Source: an uncultured Bacilli bacterium (lineage in GTDB: Bacteria; Bacillota_I; Bacilli_A; RF39; UBA660). From it: a stretch of DNA of 24,592 nt. Position numbers and translations under genes: made by a program. Location of the stretch: assembly GCA_934153655.1 (NCBI GenBank), contig CAKPFH010000019.1, forward strand, positions 1 through 24,592. Reading direction: 5' to 3'. Numbering within the stretch: the stretch's first letter is position 1; each line of letters opens with the position of its first letter. This document shows, piece by piece, positions 8,247-15,895 of the stretch. The notes under the pieces are model-generated. The model worked only from the letters and a program-made list of their open reading frames with translations. It did not search any database and had not been told where the DNA came from.

Positions 8247-8558
8247 TTATTTATCTAATATTTCACTATGACTACCAGTAGCAACAAGTAATAAAACCAA
8301 ATTATTATTAATATATTTGTATACAAGTAACCAATCAGGTTTTAAATGACATTCCATACAATCACGGTAAGTTTTATCATTTATTAAATAATGATTTTTA
8401 TATCTTGTTTCTAATTCCTCACAATTAGCTAATTTATTAATAACCTCAAGTAATAAACTAATGTCTTTACCTTGCTTAATAATTTTTTTTAATTGTTTTT
8501 TAAAATTAGTTGTATAATCTATTTTACATTTTGTATCTAAAGCATAATCAATCATCAA
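8247..8558 (-). CDS. Type II toxin, YafQ/RelE-family mRNA interferase
   Basis: A 103-residue basic protein of the YafQ branch of the RelE/ParE fold, which cleaves mRNA on the ribosome. Seen: YRDCMECHLKPDWLLVY (H71 and D75 fit YafQ active-site positions) and ATGSHSEIL at the end (H97 fits the catalytic C-terminal His of YafQ). The start codon lies inside the end of the antitoxin gene (11-base overlap), the normal arrangement. Two ATG codons are adjacent at the start. Key residues are intact, so it looks functional. The pair lies between 32-bp direct repeats. Confidence 0.9.
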   Translation of the reverse strand: MMIDYALDTKCKIDYTTNFKKQLKKIIKQGKDISLLLEVINKLANCEELETRYKNHYLINDKTYRDCMECHLKPDWLLVYKYINNNLVLLLVATGSHSEILDK

Positions 8559-8841
8559 TAATAGACCTCATCATTTCATCAACATTATTATAGCCTTTTC
8601 TTTTACCATCTTTATATTCTTTTTCAATAATTGCACTTTCTTTTAAAGAAGTTTCTAATTCATTATTAATAGATGGAATTGTAACATCAAAGGGTACACC
8701 TTTTCTTTTAATTACTTGTTTTAAAGTCATATTAATTAAAGTAGTCATATTTAAGCCCAAATCTTTTAAAATATTTGTTGCTTCTTCTTTATCTTTAGGA
8801 TTAACATGAACATTTATAACTCCATTTGTTAATGTTTCCAT
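8548..8841 (-). CDS. Type II antitoxin, RelB/DinJ family
   Basis: A 97-residue protein with the N-terminal ribbon-helix-helix of DinJ/RelB antitoxins: a short basic strand (VINVHVNPKDKEEA), then ILKDLGLNMTTLINMTLKQ, then VPFDVTIPS, the typical linker into the toxin-binding C-terminal part, which is acidic and ends DEMMRSIIDD. It neutralises the downstream YafQ-like toxin and probably represses its own promoter as a dimer. AGAGGTG lies five bases before the ATG. A consensus promoter is directly upstream. Confidence 0.92.
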   Translation of the reverse strand: METLTNGVINVHVNPKDKEEATNILKDLGLNMTTLINMTLKQVIKRKGVPFDVTIPSINNELETSLKESAIIEKEYKDGKRKGYNNVDEMMRSIIDD

Positions 8842-8862
8842 ATAAACACCTCTTTCAATTAA

Positions 8863-8895
8863 TATAATTATAAATCTTTTTGTTTATATTGTCAA
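8863..8895 (-). promoter_or_regulatory. Toxin-antitoxin promoter with candidate operator
   Basis: Minus strand TTGACA (8895-8890), 17-base spacer, TATAAT (8872-8867): a perfect consensus. A 10-base palindrome, TATAATTATA (8863-8872), covers the -10 box and could be the antitoxin operator, although such palindromes arise easily in AT-rich DNA. Confidence 0.8.
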
Positions 8896-8929
8896 TCTAT
8901 TATGTAGATAGTAGATATATTTTTTTATA

Positions 8930-8961
8930 AAAAAACATATACCACCATTAAAGTATATGTT
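8930..8961. repeat. 32-bp direct repeat, copy 2
   Basis: Perfect copy of 8203-8234. Here the internal inverted repeat extends to 10 bp (8933-8942 / 8953-8962) and is again followed by T residues on the minus strand. With copy 1 it brackets the toxin-antitoxin genes and their promoter. Confidence 0.9.
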
Positions 8962-8970
8962 TAATTTCTA

Positions 8971-9001
8971 AAAAAAATAAATAGTTCTGATAAAACTATT
9001 T
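8971..9001 (-). terminator. Terminator of the putative non-coding RNA
   Basis: Perfect 8-bp stem 8979-8986 / 8994-9001 with a seven-base loop, followed on the minus strand by one A and seven T. It is close to an ideal intrinsic terminator and has no protein gene directly before it. Confidence 0.85.
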
Positions 9002-9427
9002 ACCTGAGTTTTGAAAATAGCTGTATCAATTAATATTATTGTTTAGATAATATTAATATTTAACAAACATTATCAGTGTTTATTACAACTAACTTATCCT
9101 TGAGTTTTCTCCTCTCAAAACAATTGTCCTACTTAGCGGCGATAATGAACATATTTCCATATGTCTTTTCATACCTAAATAACCATCAACAAATAATTGT
9201 TTCCCAAATTAGTATTAACTCAATAATACATAAAACCATAAAGGTTACAAGAATAAAATCAATTATTCTAAAAATATCTAAATAAGTTAAACTCAATTAA
9301 CTTATATTTAAAAGACTAACAATATAAATTCTATAAGAACAAATATGAGTCCATAATATAATACTATTCCAATGAATAAATATTATAGTCAAAACAATTA
9401 TCATCAATTGTGTTACCATTACCAAGC
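8971..9427 (-). ncRNA. Putative structured non-coding RNA, family not recognised
   Basis: The 658 bases between the antitoxin and sepF hold no convincing protein on either strand, but look like a transcription unit of about 455 nt: a promoter at 9462-9434, a dense series of perfect hairpins, and a strong terminator at 9001-8971. Hairpin arms seen by eye, in transcript order, include AAGTTAA/TTAACTT, GAATAA/TTATTC, ACATAT/ATATGT closed by GGAA, TTGAG/CTCAA, AAACA/TGTTT, and a 10-bp stem TTAATATTAT/ATAATATTAA. The patch around 9115-9145 is less AT-rich than its surroundings (TATCGCCGC and GTAGGAC on the transcript), as expected for a constrained RNA core. I could not match it to RNase P, tmRNA, SRP, 6S or a group I/II intron. 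Its size is in the range of large ornate bacterial RNAs such as ROOL, GOLLD or OLE, but no identity is claimed. Confidence 0.6.
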
Positions 9428-9433
9428 AATTAT

Positions 9434-9462
9434 AATTTATCATACCTTATGACAAATGTCAA
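9434..9462 (-). promoter_or_regulatory. Promoter of the putative non-coding RNA
   Basis: Minus strand TTGACA at 9462-9457, 17-base spacer, TAAATT at 9439-9434; TATAAT also occurs slightly further on (9434-9429). It lies just beyond the sepF terminator, so it serves a separate transcript. Confidence 0.6.
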
Positions 9463-9482
9463 CACTTTTTTAAAAAAAATTC

Positions 9483-9516
9483 AAAAAAATCAAAGAGGCT
9501 TACCATTCAGCCTCTT
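9483..9516 (-). terminator. Terminator of sepF
   Basis: Perfect 8-bp stem AAGAGGCT/AGCCTCTT (9493-9500 / 9509-9516) with an 8-base loop, then a T-rich run on the minus strand. The last sepF codons form the 5' arm and the stop codon overlaps the loop and 3' arm. Confidence 0.88.
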
Positions 9517-9928
9517 CTTCTTCATTTTTAATATCTTTTTTTACATTTTTTTCTTTTGTTTCATCACTTATAGAGCCTTCAACATTTACATTATTTGGAG
9601 TACATAAAAATATTCCAGTTCCAAGTTTTTGTAAACCACCATTTATAGCATATAAAGTTCCACTTAAGAAATCAACTATTCTTTTAGCTTGATCAGGTGT
9701 AACCCTTTTTAAGTTAACTACAACTGCATTTCTTTTTTTCAAATAATCTGCTATTTGTTGACTTTCAGAATATGCACGTGGTTCAAATAAAATCATTTTA
9801 CTAGAACTTGAACTATCAGCAAATGTTTTTATTTCACCTTCATAATATTCATCTTCATTTACATTATGGTTATCTTTAGCATCTTCATTTGAACTACCAA
9901 AGAAACCTTTTAATCTATCCATTCCCAT
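9500..9928 (-). CDS. sepF: Cell division protein SepF
   Basis: A 142-residue protein with the SepF layout. A short amphipathic N-terminus (MGMDRLKGFFG) fits membrane binding; an acidic Ser-rich linker follows; then the conserved core (about 43-118) with ILFEPRAYSESQQIADYLKK, NAVVVNLKRVTPDQAKRIVD and SGTLYAINGGLQKLGTGIFL. SepF polymerises, tethers FtsZ to the membrane and supports septum assembly. The ATG at 9928 has AGGAGG five bases upstream. An unusual acidic tail (KNEEEEAEW) ends inside the terminator hairpin. Unlike the common arrangement, there is no ylmG, divIVA or ftsZ beside it; it appears to be transcribed alone from its own promoter. Confidence 0.95.
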   Translation of the reverse strand: MGMDRLKGFFGSSNEDAKDNHNVNEDEYYEGEIKTFADSSSSSKMILFEPRAYSESQQIADYLKKRNAVVVNLKRVTPDQAKRIVDFLSGTLYAINGGLQKLGTGIFLCTPNNVNVEGSISDETKEKNVKKDIKNEEEEAEW

Positions 9929-9952
9929 TAATTCCTCCTATTATCTAATATA

Positions 9953-9981
9953 ATTTTAAGATAAATTAATAGTTTTGTCAA
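9953..9981 (-). promoter_or_regulatory. sepF promoter
   Basis: Minus strand TTGACA at 9981-9976, 17-base spacer, TAAAAT at 9958-9953, with the ATG 25 bases beyond the -10. No clear terminator separates it from the ABC permease gene, so some read-through into sepF is possible. Confidence 0.75.
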
Positions 9982-9997
9982 TTACTATCTCATAATT

Positions 9998-12472
9998 TTA
10001 AATATTTTCATTTCTAATAGCTTCAATTATATTTTGTTTATCTGTTTTTCTAATTGCATATTTCATAATTATTGTTATTAATAAAATAACTGAAATGGAA
10101 CAAATAATAATAGATTTAATAGGTATTATAAACCCAGCATCATAGTTAGATGCAAAGGCTAAATAAACTAAGTAAGAACCAATTAAACCAAGAATTATTC
10201 CGTAAAATAAAGATTTAGTTAAATAAAATAATATTTCTAAATTAATCATTTTATTAAATTCTTTTTTAGTCATTCCAATACTTTTAATCGCTGCAAATTC
10301 TTTTTTTCTTAAAGCCATATTAGTTGTAATGGTATTAAAGATATTAGTAATTCCTATTAAAGTAATAACAGTTATAAAACCATATAAGAAAATTGATACT
10401 ATTACTAACATTGATTTACTATCTCTATTGTTTCTTTTTAAATTATCAACAAATAATTCTTGATCTAATTTATCTAAGTCATCTTCTAAGTCTTGATCGT
10501 TTTTGCTACTAATTGTAATAACACTTGTATGATAATTAATATCTTTATAATAATCTTTATTTAAAAGTAAATACATTCTAACATAGTTTTCATAACCAAA
10601 AGTATTATTATCTTCAATGTTAGATATTCTAATATTATATTCTTTTGTTCCTATTAATCCTTTAATATATTCATTTCTATGATAATTAGTTAATCTTCTA
10701 ATAACTTTTTTACCATCTATATAAAAAGCATGGTTATCAATTAAAATACCTTCATCTTTTTTACTATTTATTTTTAATTTTTTTAAATAATTAGTAAATG
10801 TTTCATTATCAAGTAATAATATATTAATATTTAATTCATTATCTAAATAGTTTATTCCTTCTTTCGTTAATCTAGCAGGATCTTTAACATTTAATATCTC
10901 GCCTTCATATACTATATTATATTTATCTATGTTATCTAAATTTATAATACTATCTACATTTTCTTTGGTAGGATTATTAACAGCTATTCTTAAATCATAA
11001 TCTAAGTCTTGATAATAATTACCTGATAATTTAAATGTATAAGTAATAAAAGTATTCATAGTTATAAAAGTTAAAATAGATACTACTAAACTTATAACTG
11101 TTGTTTTATATTTCTTTTTATTTCTTTTTAAATTTTTATAAGCAAGTACCCCAGGAGTTTTAAATATTTTCTTTATTATTTTAGGTGTTGTTAGTTTATT
11201 ATTTTTAATTTTTATATCTAAGTTATTTCTAATTGCTTCAATTGGAGATATTTTACTAGCACGTCTTGCTGATTTTATACATGATAAGTAAATTGTTATA
11301 ATACTTGTTATAATGGCTAGAATAATGGCTAAATATGATATTTTAAAAACAAAAGTTGCATTGAAAAAAGTAGTTTTTAAAATATTTTTCATAACTATAA
11401 TTAAGATGTAATCAGCAAGTATTCCAAAGAATAAACCAAGAGGTATGCCAATTATTCCTAAGTAAAATCCTTCTTTTAAAACAATGTTTTTAATTTGTTT
11501 TTTAGTTGCACCTAAACTTATTAAATGACCAAACATTTTAGTTTTTTCAAGAGTTGATATAGCAAAGGAATTTTTAATACAATAAATACTAGTTATCATG
11601 ATAATAATAGTAACAACCATAGCAACCATTAAAATCATATTATATGTCCCATCACTAAACTTAAATACTTCATATCTTAATACTTCACTATTTAAATCAA
11701 GAGTTTTAAATTTATTACTTTCCTCTAAACTACTAAATACTTGATTATAGTTTTTAGGTGTTTTTAAAATATTATATGTTTTTAAATCATTACTATCTAG
11801 ATTAACTGTTAAACTAGTATAGCCAGGACTTGAATAAGATTCAAAATTATAATTTGGTCTATCTATTATTCCAACAATTTTTAAAAGTATTTCCCTTTCT
11901 TCAACTAAATTTTCCTTACCACATATAACTTTATCATCAATGTCTTTCACATCTTTTACTAAATAATCCTCTTCAACTAAAGAACCACAAGCATATCTTT
12001 TACCTAATTTATAATTAATAGTATCACCTATTTTTAAATTAACTTTTCCATTGGTTATTAAAGAATTAGATATTACTACTTCACTACTATTAGCAGGAAA
12101 TCTTCCTTCTTTTAAATTAAAAGGTAATTCTAAAAAATCACTAGGATTAACAACTGATGATAATTTTAAATATGGTTTGTATTCATTTTTACTATTTATA
12201 TAACTATAACCAAGATTAGCAACTACCATTGTTTTTTTTATTTCTCGATTATTTTTTAAAATATCTAAAATATCTTGATTACCACTTGCAATTATATGAT
12301 TATACCCATTATCTTTGATGGCTTTTTTAAGTAAAGTTTCCCTGAAACAGGCAACCATTCCAAATACAGCTGTTATTAAGGAAACTGATAAAATTATACC
12401 AATAATTGTTACAATTGTTCTTTTTTTATTTAATTTTAAACTTTTTAAAGTTATTTCATTCAAAACTTTCAT
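9998..12472 (-). CDS. ABC transporter permease with two FtsX-like domains
   Basis: An 824-residue MacB/FtsX-type permease. One N-terminal helix (about 19-40) is followed by a large extracytoplasmic domain, three helices around 280-400 (first FtsX block), a repeat of the plan with a helix at about 455-475, a second extracytoplasmic domain, and three final helices. Family marks are the N-terminal LKLNKKRTIVTIIGI, SLGATKKQIKNIVLKEG and its second copy AAIKSIGMTKKEFNKM, and the closing IEAIRNENI. Such permeases couple ATP hydrolysis to moving or extracting substrates at the outer membrane face, often peptides such as bacitracin or lantibiotics in Bacillota. It overlaps its ATPase gene by 17 bases. 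AGAGG lies six bases before the ATG. Substrate unknown; no two-component system is adjacent. Confidence 0.9.
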   Translation of the reverse strand: MKVLNEITLKSLKLNKKRTIVTIIGIILSVSLITAVFGMVACFRETLLKKAIKDNGYNHIIASGNQDILDILKNNREIKKTMVVANLGYSYINSKNEYKPYLKLSSVVNPSDFLELPFNLKEGRFPANSSEVVISNSLITNGKVNLKIGDTINYKLGKRYACGSLVEEDYLVKDVKDIDDKVICGKENLVEEREILLKIVGIIDRPNYNFESYSSPGYTSLTVNLDSNDLKTYNILKTPKNYNQVFSSLEESNKFKTLDLNSEVLRYEVFKFSDGTYNMILMVAMVVTIIIMITSIYCIKNSFAISTLEKTKMFGHLISLGATKKQIKNIVLKEGFYLGIIGIPLGLFFGILADYILIIVMKNILKTTFFNATFVFKISYLAIILAIITSIITIYLSCIKSARRASKISPIEAIRNNLDIKIKNNKLTTPKIIKKIFKTPGVLAYKNLKRNKKKYKTTVISLVVSILTFITMNTFITYTFKLSGNYYQDLDYDLRIAVNNPTKENVDSIINLDNIDKYNIVYEGEILNVKDPARLTKEGINYLDNELNINILLLDNETFTNYLKKLKINSKKDEGILIDNHAFYIDGKKVIRRLTNYHRNEYIKGLIGTKEYNIRISNIEDNNTFGYENYVRMYLLLNKDYYKDINYHTSVITISSKNDQDLEDDLDKLDQELFVDNLKRNNRDSKSMLVIVSIFLYGFITVITLIGITNIFNTITTNMALRKKEFAAIKSIGMTKKEFNKMINLEILFYLTKSLFYGIILGLIGSYLVYLAFASNYDAGFIIPIKSIIICSISVILLITIIMKYAIRKTDKQNIIEAIRNENI

Positions 12473-13142
12473 TAGTATCCTCTACTATTCTACCATCATT
12501 TATTTTAATAACTCGATCAGCCATTTTAGCAAGTTCTAAGTTATGAGTTATCATGATAATTGTTTGTTTATATTTTTTATTAGTTGTTTTTAAAATATCC
12601 ATGATTTCAAAAGATGCTTTACTATCCAAATTACCTGTTGGTTCATCGGCTAGAACTAAAGCTGGGTTATTGATTAAGGCTCTCCCAATTGCCGTTCTTT
12701 GTTGTTCTCCTCCTGATAATTCATTTGGTAAATGATTAACCCTTGTTTTTAAACCAAGTAAATTAATAACTTCATCTAATCTTTCTTTTTTTATTTCTTT
12801 ATTATCAAGAGAAGATGGTAATAAAATATTTTCTTTAACGGTTAAAATTGGAATTAAATTATAAAATTGATAAATTAAACCTACTTGTCTTCTTCTAAAT
12901 ATACAAAGAGAATCCATACTCATATTATAAATATCTACTCCATCTATATAAACTTTACCACTAGTAGGTTTATCAACTCCTCCTATTAAATGCATTAAAG
13001 TTGATTTTCCCGATCCTGATGCACCAACAATAGCAACAAATTCACTTTTTTCTACTGAAAAACTAACATTATCAAGAGCAACTACTTTATTTAACCCCTT
13101 TCCATAAGTTTTAGTTAAATTTTCTACTTTTAATATTTCCAT
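12456..13142 (-). CDS. ABC transporter ATP-binding protein, MacB/LolD type
   Basis: A 228-residue ATPase complete in all motifs: Walker A GASGSGKST (40-48), Q-loop Gln92, signature LSGGEQQ (142-148), Walker B ALVLADEPTGNLD (from 161), and the switch His in IIMITHNLE. The sequence DEPTGNLDS is typical of the MacB/LolD/FtsE subfamily that pairs with FtsX-like permeases, as here. GGAGG lies four bases before the ATG at 13142. It is divergent from the unknown plus-strand gene, with an 88-base intergenic region. Confidence 0.95.
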   Translation of the reverse strand: MEILKVENLTKTYGKGLNKVVALDNVSFSVEKSEFVAIVGASGSGKSTLMHLIGGVDKPTSGKVYIDGVDIYNMSMDSLCIFRRRQVGLIYQFYNLIPILTVKENILLPSSLDNKEIKKERLDEVINLLGLKTRVNHLPNELSGGEQQRTAIGRALINNPALVLADEPTGNLDSKASFEIMDILKTTNKKYKQTIIMITHNLELAKMADRVIKINDGRIVEDTNESFE

Positions 13143-13185
13143 AACGCCTCCAAGATAATTATATAATAATTAAAGTGACTAAATA

Positions 13186-13214
13186 ATGACAAATTAAAAA
13201 TAATTTGTTAGAAT
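13186..13214 (+). promoter_or_regulatory. Promoter of the 301-residue unknown gene
   Basis: ATGACA (13186-13191), 17-base spacer, TAGAAT (13209-13214). The transcript would start near 13221, leaving about ten bases before the ATG, with AGGTGAT at its very 5' end. No equally good promoter was found for the divergent ABC genes. Confidence 0.5.
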
Positions 13215-13230
13215 TATATTAGGTGATAAT

Positions 13231-14136
13231 ATGTTTAATTTTATAAAGAAAAATAATAATAATTTATATAAATTAGAAAACTTTTTCTATCTTGATTTAG
13301 AAATTAAAAAATTATTAAATGCCACTACTCCTGATATTAAAGATTTAACTGATAAGGATAGTATATTTGAATATGGAACTAGTCTTGAAAAAGTTTTAGA
13401 AACAACTGAAAGTTTTTTAGAAAAAATAATTACTTCCTTTAATCTTGATATTGATTTAAAAGATTTAGAAACCATATTTGAATATTTACAAACTAAATTA
13501 CTTAATACTAATTATGATTATAATAACTTAGTTAATTTTTATAAAACTTATATTATGAAGTTTGATTCTAAATATGCTTATTTAGTAAGAAAAAAATTAC
13601 ATGGTTATAATGATAATCATTTAAATGAAGTATTTTTTAAAGCAACTTCTATAAATGAAATGCTTCATGCCATCCACTTTTATATTATTAATAATGAAGA
13701 AATACTAGAAAGTATGCCTGTTTTAAGTAAAGGTAAAACTAAAGGTAATTATCCTATTACTTTATATGGAAATAACTTAAGTATTGGTAAAAGTATTTTT
13801 AATAGTTTAAAAAATAGTGAAAGAATTGGTAATACTGATATTGTTGTTTTAAAAGATAAAATTCTTTTTATGATAAGAGATTGTGGTCATGCAACCCAAA
13901 TTGAAGTTAATTTCAAAGATGATAATTGTTTAGTTAATTATTATTTTCCTAAGGGTTGTAATTTAAATCTTGCTAATAATTTAAAAGGTGTTAATAAAGT
14001 TAATGATACTTCATCTTTTATAACTGGGGTTTTTGATTGTAAAAAAGACGATTTAGTTATGGAACTTACTGATTTCATTGAAAAAATTCCAACTGATTTA
14101 GAAATGGATATAAATGATTTTAATAAAAGTAAATAA
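13231..14136 (+). CDS. Conserved-looking soluble protein, function unknown
   Basis: A 301-residue protein I do not recognise. There is no signal peptide or membrane helix. The N-terminal two thirds look helical, rich in Lys/Asn/Leu; the last third (about 200-300) has alternating strands, including TDIVVLKDKILFMIRDCGHA and an NYYFPKGCN segment. Codon use matches its neighbours, it has a promoter, an AGGTGAT ribosome binding site and a shared terminator, so it is a real gene. It is one of only two clear plus-strand genes and stands alone between the ABC transporter and the surface module. It is probably cytoplasmic. Confidence 0.75.
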   Translation: MFNFIKKNNNNLYKLENFFYLDLEIKKLLNATTPDIKDLTDKDSIFEYGTSLEKVLETTESFLEKIITSFNLDIDLKDLETIFEYLQTKLLNTNYDYNNLVNFYKTYIMKFDSKYAYLVRKKLHGYNDNHLNEVFFKATSINEMLHAIHFYIINNEEILESMPVLSKGKTKGNYPITLYGNNLSIGKSIFNSLKNSERIGNTDIVVLKDKILFMIRDCGHATQIEVNFKDDNCLVNYYFPKGCNLNLANNLKGVNKVNDTSSFITGVFDCKKDDLVMELTDFIEKIPTDLEMDINDFNKSK

Positions 14137-14148
14137 AAAATAATTTTT

Positions 14149-14181
14149 AAAAAGTTATTGCCTTTTGAACAATAACTTTTT
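14149..14181. terminator. Bidirectional terminator
   Basis: Twelve-base-pair perfect stem 14149-14160 / 14170-14181, nine-base loop, A-run on one side and T-run on the other. It serves the convergent unknown gene (plus) and the cohesin-like gene (minus, stop at 14187-14185). Confidence 0.88.
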
Positions 14182-14184
14182 TAT

Positions 14185-15624
14185 TTATTTTTCTTTTTTA
14201 TTTATTTTTTTCTTATAAATAACAGCCCCTATAAAGAATATTAAACCAAATCCAAATATAACTAAAGGTATATAAAGTTTATTATTAAGAAAAGTATTAG
14301 TTTTAGGATCTAGATTATCATTAGTATTATCATCAACTGGTTCATTATCTACATTACTTTTTTCTTTAGAAATATTAATTTTATATTCTAATATATTAGT
14401 TCCATCTTCAGATTTAGTTTTTATAGTAATTACACTTCCATCTTCTAAATCGTTATTACCTAAAATTTCATAAGAAGATTTTTCATTTTCAAGAGTAACT
14501 TTAATATCTAAAGATGTTTCATCTTTAATAGTTAAATTATATTCTAAAGTATCAGATGAAAAGTTTAAAGGATAATTTTCTATTACTAATTTTTGAATAT
14601 TACTATTTCCTTTAGTATTAACTTCTTGTTGAATCTCTCCTCTGGTAATATTTAAAGTATAAGTTCTAATACTTCCATTTTCAGCCATTACTTTTACTAA
14701 AACTGTATTAAGTCCTTCTTTTAAAGTTACTTCTCGATTACCAAATGAATTAACATATTTAGCTTTAGTATCAGTTAACTCAGAAGTAATTTTTATTTTA
14801 CTAACATCTTTACCTACTTTGATATTATAAGTATTAGTATTAGCTTTAAAATTAATAGTTCCACTACTTAAACTTAAAGTTTTTAAAGTATTAACAGTAC
14901 TTCTTGTATCTTTTCTTGTTATATTTAAAGTATATTCTTTAGTTGTTCCAGCAACACTTGTTACAATTATTTTAAAAGTATTGTTACCATAATTTAAGTT
15001 TTTAGTACCTAAACCTGCTATAGTTGCATTAGTATCAGTTGCTACTCCACTTATAGTAATACTAGCATCTGTTACTTCTTTAGAATAAGTAGTTGTTTCC
15101 GAATTAAAATTAGCAACTGTTTCATTATTTATTTTTAAATCACTTAAAGTATTAACATTTGATAAAACATTTATGGTAAGAGTTCCCCCATTTAGACTAA
15201 CTCCATCACCTGAAGCGTCAGTTGCTGATGGACTAGTTAATTTAATTGAAGTTTCTCCATAAGAAGCATTAGAATTAATTGTAAATACAAGTTTTACTAT
15301 ATTTTTACTTGTATCTTTAATTAAGTTATTAAATGTTAAATTAGCATATGCAAATTTTTTAGAATTACTAACATTTGATAACTCAGTCCAATTATCACCA
15401 GCAAGTAAATTACTTTGACTTTTTAAAGTTAAAATATTACTATCATAAGTAATTATTCCATCAACTGCTGATATTTCTTTTTCACTAGTAGATCTTGCAA
15501 GAGTTATGTATACTTCAATATCACTTCCTCTTCCCCCTTTAGTTGCACCAGTTGGTTTCAACTCCATTGCTTTTACATTAATACATAAAAACAATATAAA
15601 TAAAATACTAATAAACTTTTTCAT
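14185..15624 (-). CDS. Membrane-anchored cohesin-like protein with cadherin-like repeats
   Basis: A 479-residue surface protein. Signal peptide 1-19 (MKKFISILFILFLCINVKA, likely cut after VKA); cohesin-like beta domain about 20-153 (opening GRGSDIEVYITLA, then ISAVDGIITYDSNILTL and IVKLVFTINSNA); three cadherin-like beta-sandwich repeats at about 158-238, 245-330 and 340-420, each closing with a strand like KEYTLNITR; an acidic Asn/Asp linker; one membrane helix (about 450-470) with a KKKINKKEK cytoplasmic tail. Cohesins bind dockerins to assemble surface complexes. Its ATG directly abuts the stop codon of the upstream dockerin frame, with AAAGGTGG as ribosome binding site, so the two were built to be translated together. 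It could alternatively be a generic cohesin-like adhesin without a dockerin partner. Confidence 0.82.
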   Translation of the reverse strand: MKKFISILFILFLCINVKAMELKPTGATKGGRGSDIEVYITLARSTSEKEISAVDGIITYDSNILTLKSQSNLLAGDNWTELSNVSNSKKFAYANLTFNNLIKDTSKNIVKLVFTINSNASYGETSIKLTSPSATDASGDGVSLNGGTLTINVLSNVNTLSDLKINNETVANFNSETTTYSKEVTDASITISGVATDTNATIAGLGTKNLNYGNNTFKIIVTSVAGTTKEYTLNITRKDTRSTVNTLKTLSLSSGTINFKANTNTYNIKVGKDVSKIKITSELTDTKAKYVNSFGNREVTLKEGLNTVLVKVMAENGSIRTYTLNITRGEIQQEVNTKGNSNIQKLVIENYPLNFSSDTLEYNLTIKDETSLDIKVTLENEKSSYEILGNNDLEDGSVITIKTKSEDGTNILEYKINISKEKSNVDNEPVDDNTNDNLDPKTNTFLNNKLYIPLVIFGFGLIFFIGAVIYKKKINKKEK

Positions 15625-15863
15625 TTAAATTCCACCTTTATATAAAGTATTTGCCATTTTCATTATATCCTGTATATTATAAGAATTATCTAAATTATAA
15701 TCTGCTGCTATTAAATAAGCATCACTTAATGAATTTTTATCTTTATATACATAATTTGCTACTTTCATAATATCTTTTAAATCTAATTTACCATCACCAT
15801 TTGTATCTCCTAAAACAGCTATATTATATTTTTTAGAAGTATCATCATAAGCAAAATCACCTG
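15625..15863 (-). pseudogene. Stranded C-terminal dockerin domain of the BspA-like gene
   Basis: This 79-codon frame has no start of its own and is closed upstream by a TAA inside the duplicated 16-mer. It reads as a type I dockerin: GDTNGDGKLDLKDIMKVANY is a full first calcium-binding loop and helix, and ADYNLDNSYNIQDIMKMANT the second. Removing one copy of the 16-bp duplication joins it in frame to the leucine-rich-repeat protein, giving a protein of about 475 residues from the ATG at 17068. The stop codon directly abuts the ATG of the cohesin-like gene. Either the dockerin has been lost by mutation, or it is switched off in this copy of the genome. Confidence 0.88.
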
Positions 15864-15895
15864 TTATAAATACATCATCTTATAAATACATCATC
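15864..15895. repeat. Exact 16-bp tandem duplication causing a frameshift
   Basis: TTATAAATACATCATC occurs twice back to back (15864-15879, 15880-15895). Sixteen is not a multiple of three, so the second copy shifts the frame and creates a TGA at 15877-15875 that ends the leucine-rich-repeat protein before its dockerin. Confidence 0.95.

Noticed and set aside
9076..9285. Plus-strand open frame inside the non-coding gap
   Set aside because: It lacks a ribosome binding site, has low-complexity AT-rich translation, and runs against the promoter and terminator found on the minus strand.
8971..9427. RNase P RNA, tmRNA, SRP, 6S RNA or group I/II intron as identity of the structured RNA
   Set aside because: The RNase P GAGGAAAGUCC block, a tRNA-like CCA end with tag frame, and intron core motifs were looked for and not seen; GCCGC alone is not enough.
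15625..15895. TGA read as tryptophan (Mollicute code) to bridge the dockerin frameshift
   Set aside because: Reading through TGA continues in the wrong frame and meets more TGA codons without making a dockerin; other genes here use TGG for Trp.
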